A DNA stretch of 64,000 nucleotides from Halobacillus andaensis (GCF_014636475.1 NZ_BMEL01000001.1:744001-808000), one strand, 5' to 3'. Positions 38,253 to 48,551 are shown, counted from the stretch's first letter. The notes: generated from the sequence alone by a model not told the origin. Numbers and translations: made by a program.

Positions 38253-40178
38253 TCAATCATCATTAAAATACAATCGAATGGTTGAATCACTAGGTACTTT
38301 CACGCCTGCTTTTGGAGCTTGTGCTACTACTTCATCTCCTTCACCACTTGATTCTACATGCAGTGTAGTAAGCACTTCCCTAATTTCTTTTCTCTTCATT
38401 CCAGTCACATCCGGGACTTCCACCAGGGGTTCATCTGGCCACGCATACTCTTTATCTAGACCGTCCTTACGCGGTTTTACTCCTAAAGACCGTAAACTGT
38501 CTTCCATAATCGAACCTACAATCGGGGCAGCCACAACTCCCCCAAATTGAACAGTACCTTTAGGATTATCGATCGCAAGGTAAACGACAAGCTCAGGATC
38601 ATCAGCTGGAGCAAAACCAATAAATGAAACAATGTGGTTGTTACTCATGTATTTTCCATCTTCTCCTACTTTTTGAGCTGTTCCGGTTTTCCCTCCGACT
38701 CTATACCCTTCTACATAGGCGCTTCGACCTGTTCCTTTTGCCACAACACTTTCTAACGATTTACGTACTTCCGCAGAGGTTTCTTCAGAAATGACCCTTT
38801 TCATCATATTCGGTTCTTTTTCCTCCAGCACTTCCCCGCTTACGGGATCAAGCCACGCCTCTTGTACGTATGGCTCATAATAGTAACCGCCATTCACAGC
38901 TGCAGCTACGGCCATTACTTGCTGAATGGGAGTAACCGATACACCTTGACCAAATGCCGTGGTCGCTTGTTCTACAGGTCCTATTTGTTCAGGCTGGAAC
39001 AAAATCCCGCTTCCTTCTCCTTCTAGGTCAATCCCTGTTTTCTGCCCAAAACCAAACCGTTTAATATATTCAAACAATTTATCTTTCCCTAAACGTTCTC
39101 CTAATTGGACGAAGCCTGGGTTACATGAATTTTGTACAACCTCTAAATAAGTCTGATCTCCATGGCCGCCGCTCTTCCAGCAATGAAGCGTGGCTCCTCC
39201 CACTTTAACAGAGCCAGAGTCATGAAAGTGCTCGTCCTCTAAATTGACTAACCCTTCTTCAAGCGCAGCCGCGAGCGTAATAATTTTAAATGTCGATCCT
39301 GGCTCATAGGTGCTCCATACTGGCAAGTTTCGATTATATATGGAAGCTTCAACATCTTGATATTGGCTGGGATGAAAGTTTGGTCGAGAAGCCATCGCTT
39401 TTACTTTTCCCGTCTTAGGGTCAACCGCAATGGCTATCGCACCATCAGGATTATACTTAGCTTCCGCCATGTCCAATTCGCGTTCAACAATGGATTGAAC
39501 GTTGTAATCAATCGTTAACTGTAAATCCTTTCCATCCACTGGAGGAGTGTATGTATCTGCTATGTCGGGCATACGCTTTCCTTTTGCATCCGAGAAAAAA
39601 GATAGAGCGCCTTGTTCCCCTTTCAACTCCTCATCATAATACGACTCTAACCCTAGTAATCCTTGGTTATCAATCCCACTAAAACCAAGCACATGAGATA
39701 AAAAAGCTCCATTTGGATAATATCTCTCAGAGTCTTCAGCAATGTAAACGCCTGGTAAATCTAACATTTGAATGGCATCAGCTTTGTCTTCAGAAATCTT
39801 CCGTCCTTCAGGATGCAGCTTTTCAATAGAAACTTGCTTCGTTACGTGTGAATACGCTTTTTCAACACTCATTTGTAAAATATCCGCTAATTGCTCAGCG
39901 GTTTTTTCTGGTTCTTTAATTTGTCTTGGTACGACCATAACAGTTGGAGCTGATTGATTACCAACTAAAACTTCTCCGTTCGTGTCCATGATTTTTCCCC
40001 GTTCAGGCTCAAACGTTATATCTCTGCCCCATGACTGCTCGGCTCGCTCCACTAGAAAATCACTGAGAACGAATTGAACATACCCTAACCTTCCTACAAT
40101 AACAGTAAAAATAAGTAAAGCCACAAAAAAAACAGCGACTAATCGCTTTCTTACGATTACCTGTGATACTCTTCTCAT
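38253..40178 (-). CDS. spoVD: Stage V sporulation protein D (class B penicillin-binding protein)
   Basis: Spore-cortex transpeptidase that works with SpoVE. The protein has an N-terminal span, a dimerisation domain, and a transpeptidase domain with the active-site serine in YEPGSTFKI, the SCN motif (VVQNSCNPGFV) and VGGKTGTAQK. A single C-terminal PASTA domain (VPDVTGMKRKEIREVL) separates it from PBP2B. The start is the ATG eight bases after AAAGGGG; an ATG two codons earlier is too close. Confidence 0.94.
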   Translation of the reverse strand: MRRVSQVIVRKRLVAVFFVALLIFTVIVGRLGYVQFVLSDFLVERAEQSWGRDITFEPERGKIMDTNGEVLVGNQSAPTVMVVPRQIKEPEKTAEQLADILQMSVEKAYSHVTKQVSIEKLHPEGRKISEDKADAIQMLDLPGVYIAEDSERYYPNGAFLSHVLGFSGIDNQGLLGLESYYDEELKGEQGALSFFSDAKGKRMPDIADTYTPPVDGKDLQLTIDYNVQSIVERELDMAEAKYNPDGAIAIAVDPKTGKVKAMASRPNFHPSQYQDVEASIYNRNLPVWSTYEPGSTFKIITLAAALEEGLVNLEDEHFHDSGSVKVGGATLHCWKSGGHGDQTYLEVVQNSCNPGFVQLGERLGKDKLFEYIKRFGFGQKTGIDLEGEGSGILFQPEQIGPVEQATTAFGQGVSVTPIQQVMAVAAAVNGGYYYEPYVQEAWLDPVSGEVLEEKEPNMMKRVISEETSAEVRKSLESVVAKGTGRSAYVEGYRVGGKTGTAQKVGEDGKYMSNNHIVSFIGFAPADDPELVVYLAIDNPKGTVQFGGVVAAPIVGSIMEDSLRSLGVKPRKDGLDKEYAWPDEPLVEVPDVTGMKRKEIREVLTTLHVESSGEGDEVVAQAPKAGVKVPSDSTIRLYFNDD

Positions 40179-40264
40179 ATCCATAACCCCTTTAAAAAAT
40201 CGATAGAGTAGGCTTGTATCACTATATGCAATCTGAAAACGATTAGAACACTGCCTTAAGCTGT

Positions 40265-42397
40265 TTATTCAGGTGTAGAGAGCTCTACTACCAAATAACC
40301 TTCTTCCTTAATATTTGAACCTTCTTTTATACTTTGCTGGTCCACGTAACCATCACCCATCGTTTCTACTTTTAAGTCAAAGTGCTCGGCAAGCTTTTGC
40401 ACATCTCGTAAAGACCAACCAGTAATATCAGGCATCTTCGGCTCATCGGTTATAATGATGATCCGCTGATCACTTAACAACGTCGTTCCTTGTTGTGGTA
40501 ACGTTTCAGTTACTTCATCTCCATCTCCAACCACAGTAACTTGACTAAAGTCTTTCTTCAAATCCTTCTCAACCTTAACTGTATCTTCACCTATATAATC
40601 TTTCATTTCATGCTCTTCTACTTTATGGTCATTATTTTGATCTGGGTTAATATCAAGATAATGGAGGCTGTTTTCCATTACAGATTTCAAAATAAAGGAA
40701 ACTGGTTCTGATCCTGTTTCTGTCACGTCTAGTTTTGGTTGTTTCACAGCCACGTACATTAGTAGTTCAGGATCTTCCACTGGGGCCATACCTAGAAAAG
40801 AAAAAATATGATTTTCTTTCCCTGTAAGGTAGCCGCCGCCTTCTTTAGGAATTTGAGCAGTTCCTGTTTTTCCTCCCAAAGAATAGTCATTTAATTCAAA
40901 TGGAGCCCCTGTACCGTTTTCCCCAGAAACGACACGTCCGAGTAGATCTCTCATCTGACTCGCTGTCTCCTCTGATATAGGCTCATCAATGACTTCGGGT
41001 TCCTTCTCGTTTAAAATTTCTCCATTCTCACTAGAAGTCACTTTCGATAAAGTGTAAGGCCTCATCATTTTGCCATCATTCGCAATTGCCGTCGCTGCGG
41101 TCATTAATTGTAATGGAGTAGTTGTTGTTCCCTGGCCAAACGCAGTCGTTACTTTTTCAATATCATAGTCATATAATATGCGCCCTTCACCTTCGTTAGG
41201 TAAATCAATGCCTGATTTTTCATCCAGATGGAAATCCGATAAATAACCCCTGAATTTTTCTGGACCTACTAAGTCGTATCCCAGCTTTGCTGCAGCTACG
41301 TTAGAGGAACGTTCAAAACCTTCATCGTAGGAAATGTCGCCCCAGCCTTCACGGTTATGGTCACGAATCGTACTTCCGGAAACTTCATAGGATCCTGATT
41401 TAAAGTTGTCCTCGCCATTATAGACACCTTCTTCAATCGCTGCGGCCCATGTGAACATTTTCATCGTTGAACCTGGTTCAAAAGAATCCGAGATTATATC
41501 GTTATACCAGTTATCTACCTCTCCCAAATCGTTTGGATTATAGCTTGGTCTATTGCCTAAAGCCACTACCTCTCCTGTTTTAGGATCCATAACTGCTGCC
41601 ATAATTTTAGCAGGTTCATATTGCTCATCCACGGTTGCCATCGCATCTTCTAAGAACGTCTGGATTTTCTGATCAATGGATAAATGAACATCTTCCCCAT
41701 GATCAGGTTCTTGTAAGATTTCATTAGGATCAAGCAGTCTTGAACCATACTTATCTCGCTCATAAGAAATTTGACCTTTGCTCTCACGTAAATAATCTTC
41801 CATTTGCTTTTCAACACCGGTAACTCCGGTAATATGACCGTCTTCCGTACGAGCGAATCCAATAATGTGAGAAGCAAATGTACCGTTTGGATAGTACCGC
41901 TTAGACTCTTCTTCAAAATTGATGCCGCTTAATTCTTGATCTTCAATTTCATCTTTCACGTCTTGAGATAAATCGCGTCCATTGCTTCCAAATTCAACTT
42001 GAAACCTTCCGTCCTCTTGCGCCTCGGTTATTCGCTGCTCGATTTCATTCTCTTCCATATTCAAGAAAGGAGCCAACACAGACGCCGTTTCTTCCGGATT
42101 CGTCACATGTTCTGGCTCCTCTTCTGAACGGGAATATTCAGGATCGACCACCGCATATAGTTTATATGTAGGTCGATCGTAAGCTAATAACATCCCATTT
42201 TTATCGTAAATATTGCCTCGATCGGCATCTAAAGAATACGAACTCGTACGAGCTTCCTCTGCCCATTCATTTAAATTCACGCCTTCAATTTCGGCGGTGG
42301 ACTGAATATACAAGAACCGGCCCGTAATAATTAAAAAAATCGCAGAGAATAGTAAGATTAAAACCGCGGCGCCTTTATGGGTATTTGAGCTTTTCAT
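40265..42397 (-). CDS. pbpB: Penicillin-binding protein 2B (FtsI)
   Basis: The essential septal transpeptidase. The 710-residue protein has an N-terminal span (AAVLILLFSAIFLIITGRF), a dimerisation domain, and a transpeptidase domain with FEPGSTMKM, FERSSNVAAAKLG and LGGKTGTAQIP, then two C-terminal PASTA repeats, the last being MPDITGWSLRDVQKLAEHF. It sits between ftsL and spoVD as in B. subtilis. Confidence 0.95.
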   Translation of the reverse strand: MKSSNTHKGAAVLILLFSAIFLIITGRFLYIQSTAEIEGVNLNEWAEEARTSSYSLDADRGNIYDKNGMLLAYDRPTYKLYAVVDPEYSRSEEEPEHVTNPEETASVLAPFLNMEENEIEQRITEAQEDGRFQVEFGSNGRDLSQDVKDEIEDQELSGINFEEESKRYYPNGTFASHIIGFARTEDGHITGVTGVEKQMEDYLRESKGQISYERDKYGSRLLDPNEILQEPDHGEDVHLSIDQKIQTFLEDAMATVDEQYEPAKIMAAVMDPKTGEVVALGNRPSYNPNDLGEVDNWYNDIISDSFEPGSTMKMFTWAAAIEEGVYNGEDNFKSGSYEVSGSTIRDHNREGWGDISYDEGFERSSNVAAAKLGYDLVGPEKFRGYLSDFHLDEKSGIDLPNEGEGRILYDYDIEKVTTAFGQGTTTTPLQLMTAATAIANDGKMMRPYTLSKVTSSENGEILNEKEPEVIDEPISEETASQMRDLLGRVVSGENGTGAPFELNDYSLGGKTGTAQIPKEGGGYLTGKENHIFSFLGMAPVEDPELLMYVAVKQPKLDVTETGSEPVSFILKSVMENSLHYLDINPDQNNDHKVEEHEMKDYIGEDTVKVEKDLKKDFSQVTVVGDGDEVTETLPQQGTTLLSDQRIIIITDEPKMPDITGWSLRDVQKLAEHFDLKVETMGDGYVDQQSIKEGSNIKEEGYLVVELSTPE

Positions 42398-42416
42398 AAA
42401 GATTCACCTGTTTCTG

Positions 42417-42785
42417 TTAGTTTCCAACGACACCCGCTTGTTTCACTTCTGCATTTTGCATTTCAAGTCCGTTATCTTTAGCAATTTGCAAGATACGATC
42501 CGGATTGCTTAACTCTTTCGCTTCATAAGCCAGGTTGTCATTGACCGACTGCTGCTGTCCAATTTTTTGTTCCATTTTTTGAATGTCACGGTTTAGTGTA
42601 TCAGTTGTAGAAGAAAATTGCACCATAAATACAGAAGCAATAACCACCAGCCCTGTGGCCATAGAGTATAAAACTTTCTCTCCGGTACTAACCCACTGTT
42701 TCTTCTGAACTTTAACTTTGACCTGTTGCTGTTCTTGCTGCTTCTCCATTGGCTGCTGAAGCTTTCTCGCTCTTTCTATACTCAT
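42417..42785 (-). CDS. ftsL: Cell division protein FtsL
   Basis: A short bitopic divisome protein (122 residues) that forms a coiled coil with DivIC. Very glutamine- and lysine-rich cytoplasmic part, one span ([20 protein letters not shown], about 42-61) and an extracellular coiled coil ([16 protein letters not shown]). The start overlaps the rsmH stop (ATGA); the frame extends four codons further without signal. Confidence 0.9.
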   Translation of the reverse strand: MSIERARKLQQPMEKQQEQQQVKVKVQKKQWVSTGEKVLYSMATGLVVIASVFMVQFSSTTDTLNRDIQKMEQKIGQQQSVNDNLAYEAKELSNPDRILQIAKDNGLEMQNAEVKQAGVVGN

Positions 42786-43759
42786 GTTTGCTTCCACCCT
42801 TCTTCAAATGTAAATGAGTCTGACCATGGTTTTATCTTTTCCACGACTCTTAACTTCGCTGATCTTGATCTACGGTTATCATCTAATTCTTCATCGTTCG
42901 CTATAATAGGCTTTCTAGTAACTAATTTGAAAGGAGGTTGTTTTTCTTCTGGAATCATTGGAATGTTTTTTGGCAGTGGAGGGTTGGTGCTCCACTTCTT
43001 AAACGCTTGCTTACACAGCCTGTCCTCTAGTGAATGAAAGGTAATGACGGCAATTCTACCTTCGACAGATACGACTCGTGCAGCTTGATGGAGCGTATCC
43101 TGAAACGCGCCAAGTTCATCGTTTACAGCAATACGGATCGCTTGAAAAATTCGCTTTGCTGGATGACCCCCTTTACGCCTTGCCGGCGCTGGAATTCCTT
43201 CTTTAATAAGTTCTACTAGTTGGTCAGTTGTTTCTATAGTTGTTTCTTTTCTTGCGTTTTCAATCTTTCTTGCAATTTGCTTGGAGAATTTCTCTTCTCC
43301 ATATCTAAAGAAAATCCTTACAAGATCTTCGTAAGCCCATTCATTTACGACATGCCAGGCAGATAGCTCACTCGATTGATTCATTCTCATATCAAGAGGC
43401 GCATCGTTATGGTAGCTGAACCCTCGATCTGCAACATCCAGCTGAGGACTGGAGACCCCTAAGTCATACAAAATTCCATCTACGTGTTCAATATTTAGCT
43501 CCGCCAACTTTTCTTCTAACTGTTTAAAATTAGCGTGAATAAATGTAATTTTATCTTCATAAGGTTGTAAGCGTTCACGAGCAGCATTTAGTGCATGGAT
43601 ATCTTGATCAAACGCTATCAAATGGCCGCGGTCAAGTCTAGAAGCTATTTCTTCTGAGTGCCCTCCGCCACCTAGCGTGCAATCAACATATATCCCATCT
43701 GACTGTATATGTAGCTGCTTAATGGTTTCTGATTTTAATACACTGTAATGTTCAAACAT
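42782..43759 (-). CDS. rsmH: 16S rRNA (cytosine-1402-N4)-methyltransferase
   Basis: Methylates N4 of C1402 in the ribosomal P site. The 325-residue protein has the SAM-binding [15 protein letters not shown] near residue 24, [15 protein letters not shown] and [14 protein letters not shown]. The start is the ATG of MFEHYSVL, matching B. subtilis MraW; a TTG nine codons upstream is unlikely. Confidence 0.95.
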   Translation of the reverse strand: MFEHYSVLKSETIKQLHIQSDGIYVDCTLGGGGHSEEIASRLDRGHLIAFDQDIHALNAARERLQPYEDKITFIHANFKQLEEKLAELNIEHVDGILYDLGVSSPQLDVADRGFSYHNDAPLDMRMNQSSELSAWHVVNEWAYEDLVRIFFRYGEEKFSKQIARKIENARKETTIETTDQLVELIKEGIPAPARRKGGHPAKRIFQAIRIAVNDELGAFQDTLHQAARVVSVEGRIAVITFHSLEDRLCKQAFKKWSTNPPLPKNIPMIPEEKQPPFKLVTRKPIIANDEELDDNRRSRSAKLRVVEKIKPWSDSFTFEEGWKQT

Positions 43760-43782
43760 ATCCTCACTCGTTTCTCTCTCGA

Positions 43783-44214
43783 TCAAATATCAAAATCTAA
43801 CATATTTTCAGCAATCTCAGAGAAAGACTCCTCTGATTCTTCGAAATAATTTTCCCATAGATCTTTACTCCAGAACTCAATACGGTTAGACACTCCAATA
43901 ACGACACATTCCTTATCTAACTTCGCATGACTTCTAAGTGGGGGAGGAATATTAACCCTTCCTTGTTTATCGACTTCGCATTCAACAGCTCCAGAAAAGA
44001 AGAAGCGTGTAAAAGCGCGAGCGTCTTTTTTTGTTAATGGAAGCTTTTTCAGTTTTTCCTCGAGCAATTTCCATTCATTCATAGGGTAGGCGAATAAACA
44101 TTGATCTAAACCTCTCGTGAGCACAAAGCCATCTTGAAGCTCATCGCGGAACTTAGAGGGAACAATGATCCGTCCCTTTGTATCAATGTTGTGCTGAAAT
44201 TCGCCCATGAACAT
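43783..44214 (-). CDS. mraZ: Transcriptional regulator MraZ
   Basis: A 143-residue AbrB-like DNA-binding protein that forms rings and represses the dcw operon. Two tandem SpoVT-AbrB halves: [20 protein letters not shown] and [14 protein letters not shown]. It is the first gene of the cluster. Three GTGG repeats at 10-base spacing lie just upstream of it (44225-44269), probably its own operator. Confidence 0.95.
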   Translation of the reverse strand: MFMGEFQHNIDTKGRIIVPSKFRDELQDGFVLTRGLDQCLFAYPMNEWKLLEEKLKKLPLTKKDARAFTRFFFSGAVECEVDKQGRVNIPPPLRSHAKLDKECVVIGVSNRIEFWSKDLWENYFEESEESFSEIAENMLDFDI

Positions 44215-44224
44215 AGAGTTTACC

Positions 44225-44269
44225 CCACTTTCTAATTTCAGCCTACCACATCACTCCACTTTTCACCAC
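44225..44269 (-). promoter_or_regulatory. Probable MraZ operator (GTGG direct repeats)
   Basis: On the minus strand GTGG occurs at 44266-44269, 44256-44259 and 44246-44249, exactly 10 bases apart, and again at 44225-44228 (21 bases on). MraZ proteins are known to bind short direct repeats of TGG-type boxes with helical-turn spacing upstream of their own gene. Confidence 0.65.
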
Positions 44270-44294
44270 TCATATTTAATTATTCGTTGTAAAT

Positions 44295-44326
44295 AAAAAA
44301 AATCCTGCCGTCGAAGGCAGGATTTT
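44295..44326 (-). terminator. Terminator between bshC and mraZ
   Basis: Arms AAAATCCTGCC and GGCAGGATTTT with a 6-nt loop form a strong bidirectional-looking hairpin with T-runs on both strands. It lies downstream of the mraZ start region and upstream of the bshC 3' end, so on the minus strand it ends bshC transcripts. Confidence 0.85.
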
Positions 44327-44375
44327 CATCGTTTTATTTAAATATTTTTCAGGTGGGGGATCGTGGGGGAGAAAC

Positions 44376-46001
44376 TCACACTTTCACAAGATAATGGGTG
44401 TGTTCAAACGACAAATCATGTGAATTTAACTGTTCAAACAGCGAAATACCGTATGCATTCAGCCATGGGAGGACACTCCACACTCTTTCTTGAAATCCAC
44501 CATTTGGGTGAAGGAGGACATGAAGTTCGTCAAACACTTCTAACTGATCCTGGTATTGGTTTTCAATACTTTGCATCATCCGTTTCTCTAAGAACTCAAC
44601 AGATTGTTCAATGTACTCCCAGTTCTTCTGAGCCAAAGCAGCCACATCCGGACTTAATTGGGCAGCTTTCTCTCGTAAAGGCTGATGGATCATCTCCATT
44701 TCCTTTTTTACTTCTTTTGACAGATCTCTGATAGGAGGAGTTCCAGTAGAAGCCAGCCATGCAAGCTTTTTACTGGCTGTTCCGTGTTCAATGACTTCCT
44801 TTTCGTCTAACTGGAGGCGCTGCATATGTTGTTCTGATTTTCGATCCACCATTGTAAAAGAAAGACGCGGCACGACGGGAGGCATTTTTAATTGTAAAGC
44901 CTCAAAACCTGGCTTTAATGCTGACCAGTAGCTGATCTCACCGGGGCCTCCTACAAAAGCAAGCACAGGCAGCAGACATTCTTGCATTAAAGGGCGAGTC
45001 ACCACATTATTGCTTAACAGCCACGGTTTTTTTTCAGCAATCGAACGAAGCTGCTCTTTCGTTAGAGACACTTCCTCTTTTTTACCTTTAAAGTCCCCGT
45101 TTTCATCCCTTATTAATAAAACCCGTTCCCCTTCATGGTGGTAGAATAAATGAGCATCATCCATTTCACTATCTAAAGATAGAGGATAACCTTGTTGTTT
45201 ATTTTTCTGTTCTAAGGAATGAACACCTTCAGCTATGACCTGATTTTCATCAATCATTTTTAAAAAGAACTGTGATTCTAATTTGCGTATTTCTTGATCG
45301 TGGGCATCTAATAAGATCAATCCCTCAGAAGGAAACAATTGATGAACAAGCTTGGCAAAGAAATCACTGTAACTGTTGGATGTACGGAGCATACTTTCCA
45401 AGCGGTGGAGTAGGTCTACACTATGTTCCGTTTCATTTAATTCATGAAAAACAGAAGTCAGCCATTGCTGAATGTCCTTTTGATTAAAAGGTAAGTCAGA
45501 GACTGAAGATTTTTCGTTCACATCTGTATCTGCTTGGATTTTTTCCATGTTCCCATTTTTCTTCATAAAGATATGGTTGATTTCCGCAAAATCGTGATCT
45601 TCCCCGGCAATCCAAAATATAGGAACAACCGGGGCTCCTACTTCTTTCTCTTTCTGTCGAGACAGCTGTAGAATAGATATAATTTTATGAACAGTATAAA
45701 GAGGACCTGTCAGTAAGCCAGCTTGTTGCCCGCCCACCACAACTGAAGCACGTTTATCTTTTAACTTATTAATATTCGTGAACGTAGCTTCACCTGCTCC
45801 ATACTGATCATTCATTCTTATGAGCTCATCGACTAATAGGTCTCGGTCGTAGGAAGTAGATTCAATATGGTTAAGACGGTCCAGCCACGTATTTTCCCCA
45901 TGAGGGTGGTAGTCAAATTTGTCCTGTACTTTAGAAAAATGATATTTATAGTCTGCAATAAGTGGATTTTTATCCGCTAAGCTTATTGAATCAATACGCA
46001 T
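44376..46001 (-). CDS. bshC: Putative cysteine ligase BshC (bacillithiol synthesis)
   Basis: Catalyses, or is required for, adding cysteine to glucosaminyl-malate, the last step of bacillithiol synthesis. The 541-residue protein matches the family through VVVGGQQAGLLTGPLYTVHK near residue 88, FWIAGEDHDFAEINH and PVLAFVGGPGEISYW, with a C-terminal coiled coil. It lies next to mraZ, as yllA does in B. subtilis. Confidence 0.94.
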   Translation of the reverse strand: MRIDSISLADKNPLIADYKYHFSKVQDKFDYHPHGENTWLDRLNHIESTSYDRDLLVDELIRMNDQYGAGEATFTNINKLKDKRASVVVGGQQAGLLTGPLYTVHKIISILQLSRQKEKEVGAPVVPIFWIAGEDHDFAEINHIFMKKNGNMEKIQADTDVNEKSSVSDLPFNQKDIQQWLTSVFHELNETEHSVDLLHRLESMLRTSNSYSDFFAKLVHQLFPSEGLILLDAHDQEIRKLESQFFLKMIDENQVIAEGVHSLEQKNKQQGYPLSLDSEMDDAHLFYHHEGERVLLIRDENGDFKGKKEEVSLTKEQLRSIAEKKPWLLSNNVVTRPLMQECLLPVLAFVGGPGEISYWSALKPGFEALQLKMPPVVPRLSFTMVDRKSEQHMQRLQLDEKEVIEHGTASKKLAWLASTGTPPIRDLSKEVKKEMEMIHQPLREKAAQLSPDVAALAQKNWEYIEQSVEFLEKRMMQSIENQYQDQLEVFDELHVLLHPNGGFQERVWSVLPWLNAYGISLFEQLNSHDLSFEHTHYLVKV

Positions 46002-46089
46002 TTATAAACTTCTCCTTCTATTCCATGGGTTGGTATGTACCATTATGTATTGTACAGAAATATAGTGAGAAGTTCACCTAATCTGTTTA

Positions 46090-46470
46090 TTACAAGAATA
46101 CTCTGTCTACAATGCCGTAAGTCGCCAGCCCCATATAAACAAACATGAACAATAAAAACGTTAAGCGCAGGAATCCTTTAAACGCCTTAAAGAAACGAAT
46201 CTCTTCTGATACCTTATACTGGACGATCAGAGCAAGACCTAATAAGCAAAGTAAGAATACAAGAATCCATGCAAAAAAACCTTGGCCAAATAATACGATT
46301 AACAAGGTATGCACAGCAGCAACTAACACTGGGACCATTAATTGAGCCGTTTGATGAACAGCCTTCTTTTTGTTTCGGTACCACTTTCTTGTACAGAAAT
46401 AGAGCACGAATAAAAAGAGAAATGGAGCTGTTAACACAAAGGCTATTACAGATACAAGAACATCACTCAT
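46090..46470 (-). CDS. DUF3397 membrane protein
   Basis: A 126-residue integral membrane protein with four hydrophobic segments, matching the DUF3397 family of Bacillaceae by pattern (basic loop RKWYRNKKKAVHQTAQLMVP after the first span). The chosen ATG (46468-46470) overlaps the end of the panE-like gene (ATGA) and has a GGAGAGG site. The frame is open 68 codons further upstream inside panE, but with no start signal. Function unknown. Confidence 0.82.
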   Translation of the reverse strand: MSDVLVSVIAFVLTAPFLFLFVLYFCTRKWYRNKKKAVHQTAQLMVPVLVAAVHTLLIVLFGQGFFAWILVFLLCLLGLALIVQYKVSEEIRFFKAFKGFLRLTFLLFMFVYMGLATYGIVDRVFL

Positions 46471-47336
46471 GTCGCCTCTCCTTTTATATTTTTTATTTCT
46501 AATGCGTGAATAGCATCCACCACAAAAGAATGGTAGGGTGACTTTTCCTTGGAGTGTTGAAGTATAAAGCCGCAAATCGCATCTACTTCTGTATGTCGGT
46601 GTTCCAGTAAATCTTTTAACATAGAGGATTGATTTGCGCCTGTTCTCTCTGCAATCTGCTTCACTCGGTCCCATTGCTCTTCAAATGAAAGGTTTAACGT
46701 CTGAGAAGCTTCTGCACATAGCTGTTTTGCTAATCTGCAGAGGCAGGGATTGGTGATTACATATTTATTTTTCACACCAAACAGTGCCGTTAAGGGATTA
46801 ATAACCGTATTAATAACAAGCTTTTCAGCAAGCATAAGCCAATAATCGTCTTTAAACGTAAACCTAAAATTATGCACGCTGAGTTTATCAGTTAAAGCAG
46901 CAACATCAAGCGGACCTTTAAAGTGAGCTAAATGTATCATTCCCAGGCCTGTATGCTGAACTTCATATTCAGACATTCTAACTGCTCCATGCTCGACAAC
47001 TCCTACTGCACAAGAATTAGGCAGCCCCTCTAAGAGATTAAGATGAGCCATCCCATTTTGTAAAAACAGACAAGGCACGTTTGAAGGAAGCTGCTTTATT
47101 ATGGTATGTACATCATATTGTTTAACCGTAACTATAAGGAGGTCTTGGATTTCTAGATTTTCTGGGTTGTTATACGCTTCTACCGTTCCGCACAAGGCTC
47201 CACACTTCACCCCGTATTTATTTAATTTCTGTTTTTGGTTATTGCTTTTTACAAAAACAGAAACTGTATGGTTTTGCGAAAGGTAAGCAGCTGCTAACAG
47301 CCCAATTGCTCCCCCTCCTATAATGCCAACCTTCAT
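46467..47336 (-). CDS. panE: 2-dehydropantoate 2-reductase family protein (YlbQ/PanE)
   Basis: A ketopantoate reductase-like NADPH enzyme of pantothenate synthesis, 289 residues. The N-terminal Rossmann fold shows MKVGIIGGGAIGLLAAAYL; LQNGMAHLNLL and the C-terminal NTVINPLTALFGVKN hold the catalytic Lys region. The start is the ATG of MKVGIIGG behind GAAATGGGGGAC. B. subtilis has a paralogue at this place (ylbQ). Coupling to the downstream DUF3397 gene is likely. Confidence 0.9.
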   Translation of the reverse strand: MKVGIIGGGAIGLLAAAYLSQNHTVSVFVKSNNQKQKLNKYGVKCGALCGTVEAYNNPENLEIQDLLIVTVKQYDVHTIIKQLPSNVPCLFLQNGMAHLNLLEGLPNSCAVGVVEHGAVRMSEYEVQHTGLGMIHLAHFKGPLDVAALTDKLSVHNFRFTFKDDYWLMLAEKLVINTVINPLTALFGVKNKYVITNPCLCRLAKQLCAEASQTLNLSFEEQWDRVKQIAERTGANQSSMLKDLLEHRHTEVDAICGFILQHSKEKSPYHSFVVDAIHALEIKNIKGEAT

Positions 47337-47494
47337 GCTCGTCCCCCATTTCCCTTCGCTCTTTTTTCTTATTGTAGCAAATTTTACGATTTGGATGGTG
47401 AACAATTTTGAGGGAAGTAATTGTTCATTTCATTCTGAATATTTTTATATTATAATGAAAGGAGAGAAAGATTTAGGAAAGGGGAATTCGTTTT

Positions 47495-47974
47495 ATGATG
47501 ACAAAAGTAAAAGTTCAACCTCTTCTAGTTAACTATAAGACGTTAGAGGAATTTAAACGTTTTAAAGAATATGGACACCAGGAATTAGCCATGTTTGAAG
47601 ATCTACAAAGCAATATTGTAGAGAATGATAGTGAATCACCTTTCTTTGGCATCTATTTTGGAAACGCTTTAGTAGCAAGAATGAGCCTCTATCGTGTTTC
47701 AAAAAAATATGACCACTATTTCCAGCCGCCTCAAGATTATTTAGAGTTGTGGAAACTGGAAGTGTTACCAGATTATCAAGGACAAGGGTTTGGGAAGGCT
47801 CTAGTTGATTTCGCCAAGAGCTTTCAACTGCCAATAAAAACGAATCCGCGTGTAAAATCCCATAACTTTTGGGAAAAGATGGGCTTCCAAAAAGCAATGT
47901 ACGATGTGGAACGTGATTTAGGAGAAAATCCATTAATCTGGCTTCCATCAGGAGTGGAAGAAAGAGAAGTATAG
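47495..47974 (+). CDS. ylbP: GNAT-family N-acetyltransferase YlbP
   Basis: A 159-residue acetyltransferase-like protein with the acetyl-CoA motif LPDYQGQGFGKALVDFAKSF (about residues 90-108). It is conserved in Bacillaceae at this locus; its substrate is unknown. Two ATGs open the frame behind GGAAAGGGG. It runs divergently from panE and converges on the ylbO-like gene. Confidence 0.88.
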   Translation: MMTKVKVQPLLVNYKTLEEFKRFKEYGHQELAMFEDLQSNIVENDSESPFFGIYFGNALVARMSLYRVSKKYDHYFQPPQDYLELWKLEVLPDYQGQGFGKALVDFAKSFQLPIKTNPRVKSHNFWEKMGFQKAMYDVERDLGENPLIWLPSGVEEREV

Positions 47975-47983
47975 ATAAACACA

Positions 47984-48016
47984 CAAGGCCTCTACAACAA
48001 TCTGTAGGGCCTTTTT
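47984..48016 (+). terminator. Terminator after ylbP
   Basis: AAGGCCTCTACA and TGTAGGGCCTT-type arms form a stem with one bulge, followed by TTTT. It lies between two convergent genes and may serve both. Confidence 0.8.
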
Positions 48017-48019
48017 AAA

Positions 48020-48490
48020 TTAAGAAGAGCTTTGGTATTTGTCCTTCACCCAATTGGTCAATTTATCAATTTCAGACCAGGCCTCTTCCCACTGTTTTAT
48101 TTGATTTTTCAATCGTACATTTTCCTCGCTGAGCTGATATAACTTTGTTTGCAGCTCTTGTTGATCATGGTGAGAATGCTGTTTCATTTCTTTTAAGAAA
48201 AGGATGGCATCATCTAATGAAATCGATGTATTTTTTGCTAATGTCGAAGTCGCCAACGTATTCCGATGGTGTGTCCTCTCTTGCTTAGCCTGCCGAATAT
48301 CCTTTTGATAATTTTTTCTCACTGTGGCATTCCACCTAAACCCACACGCGGCCGGCGTACGATTCAGTTGTTTTGCCACTTCTTGAAAAGCTTCCAGCTG
48401 CGTGTGGCCTTCTCTAATGTATTGCAGCACTGTATCCGCTAATAACTCATCTTCTTCCTTCTTCCAAGCATCCTGCCTAGGGGCGTCCAT
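48020..48490 (-). CDS. ylbO: RsfA-family prespore regulator (YlbO-like)
   Basis: A 156-residue protein with an N-terminal Myb/SANT-like DNA-binding domain (AWKKEEDELLADTVLQYI, then LNRTPAACGFRWNATVRK) and a C-terminal coiled coil (YQLSEENVRLKNQIKQW). This is the RsfA family of forespore transcription factors; B. subtilis has ylbO at the same locus. Regulatory targets here are unknown. Confidence 0.88.
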   Translation of the reverse strand: MDAPRQDAWKKEEDELLADTVLQYIREGHTQLEAFQEVAKQLNRTPAACGFRWNATVRKNYQKDIRQAKQERTHHRNTLATSTLAKNTSISLDDAILFLKEMKQHSHHDQQELQTKLYQLSEENVRLKNQIKQWEEAWSEIDKLTNWVKDKYQSSS

Positions 48491-48551
48491 TCTATCCCTC
48501 CTCTATGGTTTGCTTATAGTTATGCAAACACGAAGATTGATAGACTATACT

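Noticed and set aside
47562-47984. 140-codon frame antisense to ylbP
   Set aside because: It runs through the ylbP terminator and opposite a clear acetyltransferase gene.
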